Counted from the first letter of the stretch, positions 42,087 through 51,580 are shown. The stretch: 64,000 nucleotides of DNA from Pseudonocardia oroxyli (GCF_900102195.1 NZ_FNBE01000014.1:124001-188000), one strand, 5' to 3'. Notes: generated from the letters alone by a model not told the origin. Numbers and translations: made by a program.

Positions 42087-43127
42087 TCACTCCGGAGGGC
42101 CGGGCCGCCTGCGCTCGCGCCGCCGGTGCCCGTAGGCGACCCGGCGCACGGCCTCGGAGTCCTCCAACCCGGACCCGACGGCGCCGGCCACCACCCCCAG
42201 CAACGTCGCCATCACCACGATCCGGACGTAGTCGGCGACCGTGGCCGCCCGGCCGAGCACCCCGCCGAGATGGTCCGGCGGCAGGATCACCGCGGCGGCC
42301 ACGCTGTTCCCCACGAGCAGGACGACGGTGAACGCCAGGGTCCCGCCCGTGAGGGTCAGCACCGTCGCGGTGTTGAGCAGCCACGCGGGCGCCGGGCTCG
42401 CCCGCCTGCGCTCCCAGAGCCGGTGCCGGAGCAGCAGCCAGCCCACGAACAGCGCGACGGCCCCCACGTAGGCCAGGACCAGCCGCCAGGGCGCCAACGC
42501 GGTCGCCAACGACCAGATGTTGGAGTAGAGAAGCCCGAACGCCGACCCGGTCGCGGCGCCGGCGAGCGCGGCACCCAGCGCCAGTGCCAGCCGCCACGGC
42601 CGATTCGCCCGCACCGTCCCGGCGAGCAGCCGCAGCGAGCCCGTCCGGGACAGCTCGGTTCCCTCGCCCGAGGTCCGCGCGGTCGACCGCAGCAGCTCGG
42701 TGTGGACCGCCGATACCGTCCGGTCGCCCGTCCGCGCCGTCCCGGTCAGCGTGCCGATCAGGTCGACCACGGCGTCCCGCGTGCGCGGGAACAGCCGGAA
42801 CCCACCCAGGGACGGCAGCGAGAGCACCGCGATCCGCGCCCGTTCGTCGAGCTCGGCGACGACGGGCTTGCCCTCCGAGACCGCGGGCACGTCCGTCAGG
42901 CACACCGTGACGTCCCACCCGGTGTCCCGGGCGCGCTCCCGGGCCCGCTCCAGCACCCCCGGCCCCTCGCCGTGCTCCTCGAAGCCCTCGACCACGGTCT
43001 CGACCCGCCAGTCCGCGCCGTCCGAGTCGAGCCGGGCGGCCAGCACGCTCGGCAGCGTGGCGGCCAACCGGTGGGCCACGTCCGCGGGGAGGGCGGGGTC
43101 GGCGATGAGCCCGACCACCACTGGCAT
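42087..43127 (-). CDS. Membrane protein with soluble N-terminal domain, unknown
   Basis: The 346-residue protein has a hydrophilic N-terminal half (about 1-185; VVVGLIADPALPADVAHRLA, GWDVTVCLTDVPAV) followed by four or five membrane helices (about 190-320) and a basic tail ending RRRERRRPGPPE. No family name is recognised with confidence. The ATG at 43127 follows GGAGG. It converges on the shortened F420-type gene, two bases away. Confidence 0.7.
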   Translation of the reverse strand: MPVVVGLIADPALPADVAHRLAATLPSVLAARLDSDGADWRVETVVEGFEEHGEGPGVLERARERARDTGWDVTVCLTDVPAVSEGKPVVAELDERARIAVLSLPSLGGFRLFPRTRDAVVDLIGTLTGTARTGDRTVSAVHTELLRSTARTSGEGTELSRTGSLRLLAGTVRANRPWRLALALGAALAGAATGSAFGLLYSNIWSLATALAPWRLVLAYVGAVALFVGWLLLRHRLWERRRASPAPAWLLNTATVLTLTGGTLAFTVVLLVGNSVAAAVILPPDHLGGVLGRAATVADYVRIVVMATLLGVVAGAVGSGLEDSEAVRRVAYGHRRRERRRPGPPE

Positions 43128-43279
43128 TGCGACGACCTCCGACCACATGCGACAGCGGGTCCGACTACCCGACCCCACCGGCCCGGAAACCCGGCCGGGC
43201 ACCGCATCCGCCGCCGGTCGATCGGGTGAGATCCCGGGACCACACGCGTGGCCGCCGTCGTGCCGGGTACGCCTCCCCC

Positions 43280-43459
43280 ATGACGGAACCGAACCGCGAC
43301 CCGAACCTGGACGACGTCCTCGATCCCGCCGAGCAGGCCCACCCCGACCACCGCGAGCACGCCAAGACCCCGCACCCGGTCGACGACGAGGAGCTGGAGC
43401 GCCGTGCCGAGCACGAGCGCGCGGCCCTGCACGCCGACGGGCCCGTCCGGGACCGGTAG
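43280..43459 (+). CDS. Small acidic protein, unknown
   Basis: This is a 59-residue hydrophilic protein beginning TEPNRDPNLDDVLDPAEQ and rich in D, E and H. It lies eight bases before the holin-like gene in the same direction and may be the first gene of that short operon. No family is recognised. Confidence 0.55.
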   Translation: MTEPNRDPNLDDVLDPAEQAHPDHREHAKTPHPVDDEELERRAEHERAALHADGPVRDR

Positions 43460-43467
43460 GGGCGACG

Positions 43468-43893
43468 ATGGCCACCACCGACGGGACCCGAACCAGCACG
43501 ACCCCGCCCGAGGAGGCGTCGACCGCACAGCTGGTGCGGCAGCTCACCGAGCAGGTCCGGACCCTCGTCACGGACGAGGTCGAGCTGGCCAAGGTCGAGA
43601 TGACGGCCAAGGGCAAGGCGGTGGGCGTCGGCGCCGGGCTGGCGGGCGCAGGCACCGTGCTCGCGCTGGGCGGCGGCCTCGCGGTCATCACCGCCGCGAT
43701 CGCCGCCCTGGCCCTGGTGCTCCCGGTCTGGGCCGCGGCTCTGATCGTGGCGGCGGTGCTGCTCCTCGCGGGCGGCGCACTCGCCCTCGCGGGCAAGAAG
43801 CAGATCACCGACGGCGTCCCGCCCGTTCCCCGCGAGGCGATCGACAGCACCAAGCACGACGTGGACACCGTCCGGACGGAGCTGCGGCGATGA
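43468..43893 (+). CDS. Phage holin-like (actinobacterial superfamily) membrane protein
   Basis: The 141-residue protein has the layout of the Phage_holin_3_6/DUF1469 family. An N-terminal amphipathic region (AQLVRQLTEQVRTLVTDEVE, LAKVEMTAKGKA) is followed by two adjacent membrane helices (about 50-110) and a short hydrophilic tail. Despite the name, these are chromosomal envelope-stress proteins and not lysis genes. Its stop overlaps the DUF3618 start by four bases. Confidence 0.8.
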   Translation: MATTDGTRTSTTPPEEASTAQLVRQLTEQVRTLVTDEVELAKVEMTAKGKAVGVGAGLAGAGTVLALGGGLAVITAAIAALALVLPVWAAALIVAAVLLLAGGALALAGKKQITDGVPPVPREAIDSTKHDVDTVRTELRR

Positions 43894-44153
43894 GCTCAGA
43901 CCCTGACGAGCTGCGCGCGAAGATCGCCGAGGAGCGCGAGGCCCTCGGCGAGACCGCCGCGGCGCTGGCTGCGCGCGCGGACGTCGTCGGGCGGGTGGAG
44001 AACACCGTCCACGACACGGCCGAGTCGGTGCGGACGAACGCGACGCAGATCCTCGCCAGGGCCCGCTCCGGCGAGGACCGCAGACCGCTGTTCGCGCTGG
44101 GCGCCGTGCTCGGCGCCCTGGTCGTCGTGGTGGTCGTCCGCGCTTTCCGCTGA
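43890..44153 (+). CDS. DUF3618 membrane-anchored protein
   Basis: The 87-residue protein begins MSSDPDELRAKIAEEREALG, the DUF3618 signature segment, continues as an amphipathic helix and ends in one membrane helix (LFALGAVLGALVVVVVVRAF). DUF3618 genes commonly follow holin-like genes as here. The function is unknown, and a role in envelope stress is inferred. Confidence 0.82.
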   Translation: MSSDPDELRAKIAEEREALGETAAALAARADVVGRVENTVHDTAESVRTNATQILARARSGEDRRPLFALGAVLGALVVVVVVRAFR

Positions 44154-44170
44154 CCCGCGCCTGCGGCGCT

Positions 44171-44212
44171 CGTGCGTGGTAAGTGGTGCTCTGGCGCCAC
44201 TTACCACGCACG
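44171..44212. terminator. 16-bp perfect hairpin between convergent operons
   Basis: CGTGCGTGGTAAGTGG (44171-44186), a 10-base loop and the exact reverse complement (44197-44212) lie between the DUF3618 and NrfD-like genes, ending four bases before the latter's stop codon. The position suits a bidirectional terminator. The low-GC core GTGGTAAGTGG is unlike its surroundings and suggests a dispersed repeat. Confidence 0.75.
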
Positions 44213-44216
44213 GGCG

Positions 44217-45260
44217 CTAGCCGCGTTGCGGGATCACGACGTAGCGGGGGTCCTTCGTGGACTCCACACCGGCCTCGAACACCCCGAACCGTTGCAGCGC
44301 GCTGCCGGCGAGGAGGGCGAGACCCGAGGCCGCGGCCCCGGCGCGGCCGCGCCGAGCCACGGTCAGGGTGCCGACCAGGCCGGCGGCGGTGAGCACCTCG
44401 GAGGCGCGGCGCAGCCGGGCGACGTGGCCCGTGCGGTAGACCTCCCCGACCAGCCCGAGCCGGTGTTCCATGATCCGCGACGCGAGCAGCTCGGTGGCCG
44501 CCCCGGCCGCGGCGAACCCCCGGGCACCGCCCGCCTCGGCCACCGGCGCGGTCACCATGCCGAGGCCGCCGCCACTGGCCGCGGCGGACCCGGCGAACAC
44601 GAAGGGCAGCTCGTCCCGGACCTCGTTCCACGCGGGAACGGCGGTGTGCGACAACAGCACCGCGGTGTAGGACGCCACGCCCGGCGCCGTGGCCGCAGCG
44701 CCCAGCCCCGCCGGGCGCGCCAGCCGTTGCAGCAGACGGGCGGGCCAGGTCCGGCGCCACCGGCGCGGGACGAGCTCGGCGACGGCGGCGGCCCCGGCCC
44801 CGGGTCCGTAGGCGCTGAGGAGCCACGTGCCCACGCTCATCGGCGAGGTGGGCTTGAGCACCCGCAGCATGTGGTGGAACCGCGCGGGGCGACCCAGGTC
44901 CGTGACCAGGAAGTACAGGCTCGCCAGCAGGCCGCCCAACGACCCGAGCCGCGCGGAGCGGCGCAACGCGGCGCGGCCCGTCAGGTCCGCCCCGGCCGCG
45001 ACGACCGAGGATCCCGCCGCGAGGCCCCCGCAGAACAGGTAGGCGGCGATCTTCCACTCCCACACCGGCGGCTTCAGGACGGGACGGCCGTAGTAGGACT
45101 CGATCTCCGCCTCGGGGACGACCGTCTGCTCCCCGCCCCGCCGCCTGCGGCCGCCCTGGAACATCTCCGCCTCGCGGGCCGCGCTGCCACCCGCGTCGCT
45201 GGGCCGCTCCGCGACGACCCCGGCCTCGGCGGCGGTCCGCTCCTCGTCCGGACCGGTCAC
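44217..45260 (-). CDS. NrfD-like membrane subunit of formate dehydrogenase
   Basis: The 347-residue protein is a polysulfide reductase/NrfD-family integral membrane protein with about eight helices. It includes WEWKIAAYLFCGGLAAGSSV (near residue 68), LYFLVTDLGRPARFHHML and YTAVLLSHTAVPAWNE. It should accept electrons from the iron-sulfur subunit and pass them to menaquinone, anchoring the complex. The GTG at 45260 overlaps the stop of the iron-sulfur subunit by four bases. The first 65 residues are hydrophilic and variable. It replaces the cytochrome b subunit of the E. coli type enzyme. Confidence 0.87.
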   Translation of the reverse strand: MTGPDEERTAAEAGVVAERPSDAGGSAAREAEMFQGGRRRRGGEQTVVPEAEIESYYGRPVLKPPVWEWKIAAYLFCGGLAAGSSVVAAGADLTGRAALRRSARLGSLGGLLASLYFLVTDLGRPARFHHMLRVLKPTSPMSVGTWLLSAYGPGAGAAAVAELVPRRWRRTWPARLLQRLARPAGLGAAATAPGVASYTAVLLSHTAVPAWNEVRDELPFVFAGSAAASGGGLGMVTAPVAEAGGARGFAAAGAATELLASRIMEHRLGLVGEVYRTGHVARLRRASEVLTAAGLVGTLTVARRGRAGAAASGLALLAGSALQRFGVFEAGVESTKDPRYVVIPQRG

Positions 45261-46291
45261 CGCCGCCCCTCCCCCAGGAACGCGGCCACGCCCGCGACCG
45301 CGAAGGCCGCGGCGGCCAGCCCCGCCCGTTTCCACATCGCCGCGGCGTCGCGGGTGGGGACCACCGGGTTCGGCGGCAGCCCGTACACCTCGGGCTCGTC
45401 GAGCAGCAGGAAGAAGGCGCCGTCTCCGCCCACGCCGTCGTTCGGGTCGTGGCCGTAGAGCCGCGCCTCGGGCACCCCGAGCCCGTGCAGCTGCTCGACC
45501 CGGCGCGCGGCGCGCTCGCGCAGCTCGTCCAGCTCGCCGAACTGGATGGAGTCGGTGGGGCAGGCCTTGGCACACGCCGGTTCGAGCCCGCCGGAGAGCC
45601 GGTCGTAGCAGAGCGTGCACTTCTGCGCCCGGCCGTCTCCCTCGCGGCGGTCGATCACGCCGTAGGGGCAGCCCGAGACGCAGTAGCCGCAGCCGTTGCA
45701 GATGTCCTGCTGCACCACGACCGTGCCGAACTCGGTGCGGAACAGGGCGCCGGTGGGGCACACGTCCAGACAACCCGCGTGGGTGCAGTGCTTGCACACG
45801 TCGCTGGCCATGAGCCAGCGGAAGTCCGTGCGCGACTCGGCGCCGGTCGCGTCCCCGGGCCGGTCGAAGCCGGGCATGCCGAGCGCCTGCGGCTCCGTCC
45901 GCCCCGGCAGCGGGCTCGTGCCCAGCTCGGCCCCGCCGCGCGGCGCCTCCCGCAGCCGCGGTTCCACCGCGACCGCGGTCTCCGGGATGCCACTGGGCCC
46001 CGTCGGCAGACCCGCGAACCCGGTCTCCTGGTGGCCGAGCCTGCGCGGCTGTTCGATGAACGCGACGTGCCGCCACGAGTCCGCCCCGAGCGCGCCGGTG
46101 TTGTCGAAGGACATGCCGAGCAGGTCCAGGCCGTCCTCGGGGACGGCGTTCCACTCCTTGCAGGCGACCTCGCAGGCCTTGCAGCCGATGCACACCGAGG
46201 TGTCGGTGAAGAAGCCCACCCGCGGTGGCGGGTCGACGTGCCCCGCGTCGGCCGCGACGTCGTGCAACGGACCCGACCACCGGTTGCTCAT
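45257..46291 (-). CDS. Formate dehydrogenase iron-sulfur (beta) subunit
   Basis: The 344-residue protein carries four [4Fe-4S] clusters. They are bound by CIGCKACEVACKEW (about 34-47), CKHCTHAGCLDVCPTGA, CNGCGYCVSGCPYGV and CTLCYDRLSGGLEPACAKAC, the arrangement of FdnH/HybA-type subunits. The C-terminus has one membrane helix (AGLAAAAFAVAGVAAFLGEG). It transfers electrons from the selenoprotein catalytic subunit to the NrfD-like protein. The ATG at 46291 overlaps the catalytic subunit's stop by four bases. Confidence 0.92.
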   Translation of the reverse strand: MSNRWSGPLHDVAADAGHVDPPPRVGFFTDTSVCIGCKACEVACKEWNAVPEDGLDLLGMSFDNTGALGADSWRHVAFIEQPRRLGHQETGFAGLPTGPSGIPETAVAVEPRLREAPRGGAELGTSPLPGRTEPQALGMPGFDRPGDATGAESRTDFRWLMASDVCKHCTHAGCLDVCPTGALFRTEFGTVVVQQDICNGCGYCVSGCPYGVIDRREGDGRAQKCTLCYDRLSGGLEPACAKACPTDSIQFGELDELRERAARRVEQLHGLGVPEARLYGHDPNDGVGGDGAFFLLLDEPEVYGLPPNPVVPTRDAAAMWKRAGLAAAAFAVAGVAAFLGEGRR

Positions 46292-49200
46292 GAGTCCTCC
46301 TCGACGTGCGGCGTCCCGATCGCCGTGGCGATGCGCGTCCCCGTCTCGACGGTGACCCCCGCCGCGGCCCGGACCTGCTCCAGCAGCGCGGTCAGCGCCG
46401 CCCCGCGCGGCCGGGGGCCCGGCCGGACGTCGCAGGTCGCGACCTTGCTCTCCTGGATGAAGACGTTCGGGTCCTCGACGACGCCGAACAGGTCGTTCAC
46501 GACGTCCCCGCGCACCAGGCCCGTGTGGCCGAAGTGGTAGGGCAGCCAGACCTGGTGGATCGTGCGGCCGTCGATGCGCAGCGGCCGCATCCGGTCGGTG
46601 ACCATCACCCGGGCCTGCACCGCCGCCCGGCTGGTGACCACGTGCGCCTCCCCCAGGTGCTCGAGCCCGCGCTCGCGGGCCAGCTCGGGCGAGACCTCGA
46701 CGAACAGCGCGGGCTGCAGCTCGGCCAGGTACGGCAGCTGTCTGCTCATCCCGCCCGCGGTGTGGTGCTCGGTGAGCCGCGCCGCGGTGAGCACGTACGG
46801 GAAGACCTCGCTCCCGCGCTCCGGTGGGGCGGGGTTGGACGGGTTGTCCGGACGCCCGTAGACGACGCGCGTCGGGTTCCCCTGCTGGGTGTAGAGCGGG
46901 TTGCGGATCGGCGACTCGTGCGGCTCGTAGTGGGTGGGCAGCGGGCCGTCGAGCACGCCGTGCGGCGCGAACAGCCAGGCCTTGCCGTCCGCCTGCATGA
47001 TGAACGCGTCGTCGCCGCCGAGCGCGTCGGGCCCGGTGGACCCCTCCGGCGCAACGTGCCCGGGCGGGGTCCGCACCGGGAAGTCCGGCACGTCGTGGCC
47101 GGTCCACTCGCCCCGCTCGGCGTCCCACCAGATCAGCTTCTTGCGCTCGCTCCACGGCCTGCCCTCGGGGTCGGCCGAGGCCCGGTTGTAGAGGACGCGC
47201 CGGTTGAGCGGCCAGGTCCAGCCCCACTCGGCGTCGTAGGGGCCCTGCTCGGTGTGGGGCTTGCGGCGCGCGGCCTGGTTGACGCCCCCGGCGTAGACGC
47301 CGGTGTAGATCCAGCAGCCCGCCGACGTGCTCCCGTCCGCCTTCAGCGGCAGGTAGCTCGACAGCAGCTCGCCGGTGGTCAGGTCGTAGCCGTTGATGCG
47401 GCGCAGGACGTCGTCCGCCGACGGCTCGTCCCACGGTCCCGGCCCGTCCGGCCCCGGCTCGGTCGCGTAGTCCCAGGCCAGCTTCTGCATCGGCAGGTCA
47501 CGCTCGTCGGTGGAGTCCGCGAGCCGCTCCCGGACCAGCCTGCCCAGGTGGTAGGCGAACCAGAGCTCGGAGCGGCGGTCGCCCGTCGGTTCGAGGGCCT
47601 TGGTGCGCCACTGCAGCATCCGCTGGGTCTGGGTGAAGGTGCCCTCCTTCTCCACGTGCGAGGCCGCGGGCATGAGGAACACCTCGGTGCGACACCGCTC
47701 GGGGACGATCTCGCCGGTCTCGACCTCCGGCGAGTCCTTCCAGAAGGTGGCCGTCTCGATCTCGTTGAGGTCCCGGACGACGAGCCATTCGAGGTTGGCC
47801 AGCCCGAGCCGCTGCAGCTTGCCGTGCGCGGAGCCGACGGCCGGGTTCTGGCCCATCACGACGTAGCCGAACACCTTCCCGTCGATCATGTCCATGACGG
47901 TCCGGTAGGTGCCGTGGTCCCCGTTGATGCGCGGGAGCCAGCCGAACCCGAAGTCGTTCTCCGGCGTGGCCGCGTCGCCGAAGTACTCCTTGAGCAGCGA
48001 GACGAGGTGGGCGTCAACCTGGTAGCCGTACCCCTTGTGGCCGTCCGAGCGCTGGTCGGCGATCCAGGCGGCGAGATCGGCGTGCGAGTCGTCGGGCATG
48101 GCCAGGTAGCCGGGCAGCAGGTTGAACAGCGTCGGGATGTCGGTGGAGCCCTGGATGCTGGCGTGCCCGCGCAGCGCGAACACCCCACCCCCCGGCCTGC
48201 CGATGTTGCCCAGCAGCAGCTGCAGGATCGCGCCGGTGCGGATGTACTGCGCGCCCACGCTGTGCTGGGTCCAGCCCACGCTGTACACCAGCGCCGTGGT
48301 CCGCTCGCGGTTCGAGTTCGCCGTCCAGCCCCGGCACACCTCGAGGAACTGCGCGCGCGGCGTGCCGCACACGCGTTCGACCATCTCCGGGGTGTAGCGG
48401 GCGAAGTGTCGCTTGAGGACCTGGTAGACGCACCGCGGGTCCTGCAGCGTCGGGTCGCGCGGGACGTCCCCCGCCCCGCCGACCCCCGCACCGCCGGCAC
48501 CGGTCTGCAGCGGCTCGGTCTGGGACCGGGCCCGCTCCTCGTCCTCGACGCCGGGTTCCGCCCCCTCGTAGAACCAGCTGCTGCGGTCGTAGGTGGCGGT
48601 CTCGGGGTCGTAGCCGGAGAACAGCCCGTCGAGGTCCTCGGTGTCGGCGAAGTCCTCACGGACCAGGAACGAGGCGTTGGTGTAGGCCGCGACGTACTCG
48701 TGGAAGGCGAGATCGTTCTCGAGCACGTAGTTGATCACGCCGCCGAGGAAGGCGATGTCGGATCCCGCGCGCAGCGGCACGTAGGTGTCCGCGACGGCGC
48801 TGGTACGCGTGAACCGCGGGTCGACGTGGAACACGCGCGCGCCGCGGCCCTTGGCCTCCATGACCCACTGGAAGCCGACCGGATGGGCCTCGGCCATGTT
48901 CGAGCCCATGATCACGATGCAGTCCGCGTTGGCGAGGTCCTGCTGGTAGTCCGTCGCCCCGCCGCGACCGAAGGAGGCCCCCAGACCGGGGACGGTGGCG
49001 GAGTGTCAAATACGGGCCTGGTTCTCGATCTGGATCGCGCCCATGGCGGTGAACAGCTTCTTGAGGAGGTAGTTCTCCTCGTTGTCCAGGGTCGCGCCGC
49101 CCAGCGCGGCCAGGCCCGTGGTGCGGTTGAGCCGGTTGCCCCTGCCGTCGCGGTCCTGCCAGCCGCGGGCCCGCGCGTCCACGACGCGGTCGGCGAGCAT

Positions 49201-49575
49201 CTCCATCGCCTCGTGCAGGTCCAGCTCGGTCCACTCGGTGGCGTACGGCGCCCGGTAGCGGACCTTGTCCAGCCGCTGCGGCCCGGTGACCAGCTGCAGG
49301 CTCGCGGAGCCCTTCGGACACAGCCGCCCGCGCGAGATCGGCGAGTCCGGGTCCCCCTCGATCTGCACGACCTGCTCGTCTCGCACGTACACCTTCTGCG
49401 CGCACCCGACCGCGCAGTAGGGGCACACGGAGCCCGCGACCCGTTCCGCCTCCGCGGTGCGCGGTGCCATGCCGCGGTGCCGAGGCGACTGGGCCGCCGC
49501 CCCGCGGCCCAGCCGGTCGCCACCGGTGAGCTGCCGCAGGACGGGCCACGCGCGCAGGGACTTCCGCACCGTCAT
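46288..49575 (-). CDS. Formate dehydrogenase catalytic subunit, selenocysteine-containing
   Basis: This subunit oxidises formate to CO2 at a molybdenum or tungsten bis-MGD centre. It reads as 1095 residues if the in-frame TGA at 49006-49008 is decoded as selenocysteine (residue 190). Upstream of the TGA are VCPYCAVGCAQKVYV and SRGRLCPKGSA for the [4Fe-4S] cluster. Immediately after it come HSATVPGLGASFGRGGATDY and IMGSNMAEAHP, so the Sec-His pair of formate dehydrogenases is present. The reading frame continues without change to a normal C-terminus. The ATG at 49575 follows GGGGGAAGG. A plain ORF finder splits it in two. No twin-arginine signal is evident. Confidence 0.92.
48961..49008 (-). 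promoter_or_regulatory. SECIS-like hairpin following the UGA codon
   Basis: Starting at the UGA, the transcript reaches CCCC-GGTCT-GGGG at 48991-48979. The GGTCT loop begins 21 bases after the first base of the UGA codon and is capped on a four-pair GC stem, with ACCG/CGGT and GCC/GGC pairs below. A GGUCU apical loop at this distance is the feature recognised by SelB in the E. coli fdhF and fdnG SECIS elements. Confidence 0.8.
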
Positions 49576-49659
49576 GGTCCGGCCTTCCCCCGAACCACGC
49601 GGCCGAAACCTCCGCGGCGAACGGGATCGGCGGACGGCGCGGCTGGTACGGTTCCGGGC

Positions 49660-49716
49660 ATGCGCACCCGGGACCTCCGCGTCTCGCTCGAGATCATTAC
49701 TCGGCGCGCCGGCTGA
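49660..49716 (+). CDS. Possible 18-residue leader peptide
   Basis: ATG 49660 opens a short frame, MRTRDLRVSLEIITRRAG, ending in TGA. A TACGGT hexamer ends seven bases before the ATG, which would make it a leaderless transcript, and the next gene starts 76 bases later. It may be a translated leader for that gene. Support is limited to spacing. Confidence 0.3.
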   Translation: MRTRDLRVSLEIITRRAG

Positions 49717-49792
49717 GCCAGGAGGCCGGTGCGCGCGACGCGCCTGCCCGGGACCTGGTCCGGATCCCCCTTCCTGCTCGAGGAGATCCGTC

Positions 49793-50065
49793 ATGTCCGA
49801 CACCCTGGACCGTCCCCTGCCCGCCGCACTCCCCCTGCACCACACCGTCGTCGCCGAGGTCACGGCCGGGCTCGACGGCGTCCTGCGGGTCACCACCATG
49901 CTCCGCGGCCGCCGCTACCGCGTGCGCGACCTGACCGTGGACGTGCACGAGGGCGCCCGGGCCAGCGAGCTGCGCACCACCGTGCTGCTCACCGCGGACG
50001 AGGCCGCGCTCCTGCTGGAGCGGCTGCGCCGGATGCCCGCCGTCCTGGCCGCCCGCACGGTCTGA
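49793..50065 (+). CDS. Small protein of unknown function
   Basis: The 90-residue protein begins SDTLDRPLPAALPLHHTVVA and continues with alternating beta-like strands (LRVTTMLRGRRYRVRDLTVD) and a C-terminal helix (TADEAALLLERLRRMPAVLA). GAGGAG lies just upstream of the ATG. No family is recognised. It is divergent from the formate dehydrogenase genes. Confidence 0.6.
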   Translation: MSDTLDRPLPAALPLHHTVVAEVTAGLDGVLRVTTMLRGRRYRVRDLTVDVHEGARASELRTTVLLTADEAALLLERLRRMPAVLAARTV

Positions 50066-50119
50066 CCGTCCGCGTCGGGCCCGAGTGCCCGGGCTCACAC
50101 CGGCTCCGCCGGCACTGTG

Positions 50120-50200
50120 AGGCGCGCGGAACATTCCGCAACCCCAGCGCAACGGTTCAAATACGCACCGGCAATGCGGATTCGCGAGCGTTCTCGCGTT
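50120..50200. promoter_or_regulatory. Two inverted repeats upstream of the first ACAD-like gene
   Basis: GCGGAACATTCCGC at 50126-50139 has six-base arms, and CGCGAGCGTTCTCGCG at 50183-50198 is another six-base-arm repeat. Between them is a slightly AT-rich stretch (GGTTCAAATAC). They are candidates for regulator binding, possibly by the Rrf2 protein encoded downstream. Confidence 0.4.
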
Positions 50201-50269
50201 CGCCGCGGAGCCGGCCCGCACGAGGGCGAGCACCATCCACTGGACACTGTCGACGCCATCGGAGCTCTC

Positions 50270-51580
50270 ATGACCATCAACTTCACGATGTCCGACGAGC
50301 AGAAGAAGCTGCAGTACGACGTCCGCGCGTTCGCCGAGAACGTCCTCAAGCCGATCGTGGCCGAGGCCGACGCGGAGCCCGACCCGCTCAAGGGCTTCCG
50401 GATGACCAAGCCCGCCTACATCGAGGCCTACAAGGCCGGCATCGCGATGTGCATGCTGCCCGCGGAGTACGGCGGCGGCGGGGTCTCCTGTGTCGATCTG
50501 ACGATCGCCGCCGAGGAGATCTGCGTGGTCGATCCCGGGTTCGCCTGCACGGTCCTGTGCAACGGACTCGGACTGATGCCGGTCGCCTGGTACGGCACCG
50601 AGGAGCAGAAGGCGAAGTTCCTGGGCGCCGCGACCTCCGACCCGACCGGTGAGTACCTCGGCGGCTGGACGGCGAGCGAGCCCCCCGGCAACCCCGCGGG
50701 CACCGCGAACTTCGACATCCCGCTGCCCCGGCCCGCGGGCGTCGGGCTGATCGCCGTCCGGGACGGCGACGACTACGTGGTCAACGGCCGCAAGTACTGG
50801 CCGTCCTCGGCGGGCTGGGACGAGCGCGGCGTCAACGCGGGCACGCTGATCGTGCGCACCGACTCCGAGAAGGGCGGCACGGAGGGACTCTCGGCCCTGG
50901 TCCTGGAGCGCGACACCCCGGGTGTCACCTACCGCCACCTCGACAAGACCGGGCACCGCCTGGCCTCGAACGCCGAGATCGTGTTCGAGAACGCCCGGAT
51001 CCCGGCCGCGAACCTGCTGCCCGGTGCGGCCGGGAACGGCGACCTGGTCATCAACCGCAACTTCGCCTGGTCCGGGCCGATCGCCGCGATCGCGGCCGTC
51101 GGCATGGCCCGGGCCGCCTACGAGATGGCGCTCGACTTCGCCAAGGGCAACACCGCGGGCGCGCTGAAGCCCATCATCGGCTTCCAGAACGTCGGCTACG
51201 TCCTCGGCGACGTGGCGTCGAAGATCGAGATGGGCCGCTACTTCTCCTGGCGCGCGGCGGACTACCTGGACAAGCACGACCAGCACGCCGAGCTGGTCGG
51301 CGCGATGAACAAGATCCAGGTCACCGAGATGATGTTCGACTGCGTGTTCAAGTGCATGCAGATCGTCGGCGTCAACAGCCTGGAGACCAAGAACGGCTTC
51401 GGCAAGATCCTCCGCGAGGCCTCGGTGCTGCCGATCTACGACGGCGGCAACATGGGCATGCAGCGCCGCCGCGTGCACGGCATCCTCGCCGACCCGCTGT
51501 TCAACCCGCGGGCCATCATGGAGGACGACTACGTGAAGTTCGAGAAGCACCACGAGTCGATCGACACGATCGTGGCCTGA
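50270..51580 (+). CDS. Acyl-CoA dehydrogenase-like flavoprotein (first paralogue)
   Basis: The 436-residue protein has the acyl-CoA dehydrogenase fold. The N-terminal helical domain begins FTMSDEQKKLQYDVRAFAE, the middle has YGGGGVSCVDL and NGRKYWPSS, and the C-terminal helical domain ends PIYDGGNMGMQRRRVHG. At the position where many family members carry the catalytic glutamate (IYEG), this protein has Asp391 (IYDG). Nitroalkane oxidase of the same superfamily also uses aspartate, but aromatic or other acyl-CoA substrates are equally possible. The ATG has GGAG nine bases upstream. A close paralogue lies 640 bases downstream. Confidence 0.8.
   Translation: MTINFTMSDEQKKLQYDVRAFAENVLKPIVAEADAEPDPLKGFRMTKPAYIEAYKAGIAMCMLPAEYGGGGVSCVDLTIAAEEICVVDPGFACTVLCNGLGLMPVAWYGTEEQKAKFLGAATSDPTGEYLGGWTASEPPGNPAGTANFDIPLPRPAGVGLIAVRDGDDYVVNGRKYWPSSAGWDERGVNAGTLIVRTDSEKGGTEGLSALVLERDTPGVTYRHLDKTGHRLASNAEIVFENARIPAANLLPGAAGNGDLVINRNFAWSGPIAAIAAVGMARAAYEMALDFAKGNTAGALKPIIGFQNVGYVLGDVASKIEMGRYFSWRAADYLDKHDQHAELVGAMNKIQVTEMMFDCVFKCMQIVGVNSLETKNGFGKILREASVLPIYDGGNMGMQRRRVHGILADPLFNPRAIMEDDYVKFEKHHESIDTIVA

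Noticed and set aside
43468..44153. Prophage remnant suggested by the holin-like gene
   Set aside because: This holin-like family with DUF3618 is a normal chromosomal pair in actinobacteria, and no other phage gene is present.
49006..49008. TGA read as a nonsense mutation in formate dehydrogenase
   Set aside because: It is at the exact Sec site, is followed by His and by a GGTCT-loop hairpin, and the rest of the gene is intact.
46306..49716. 1136-codon plus-strand frame opposite the formate dehydrogenase gene
   Set aside because: It is a GC-driven shadow without recognisable domains, while the minus strand has a full formate dehydrogenase.
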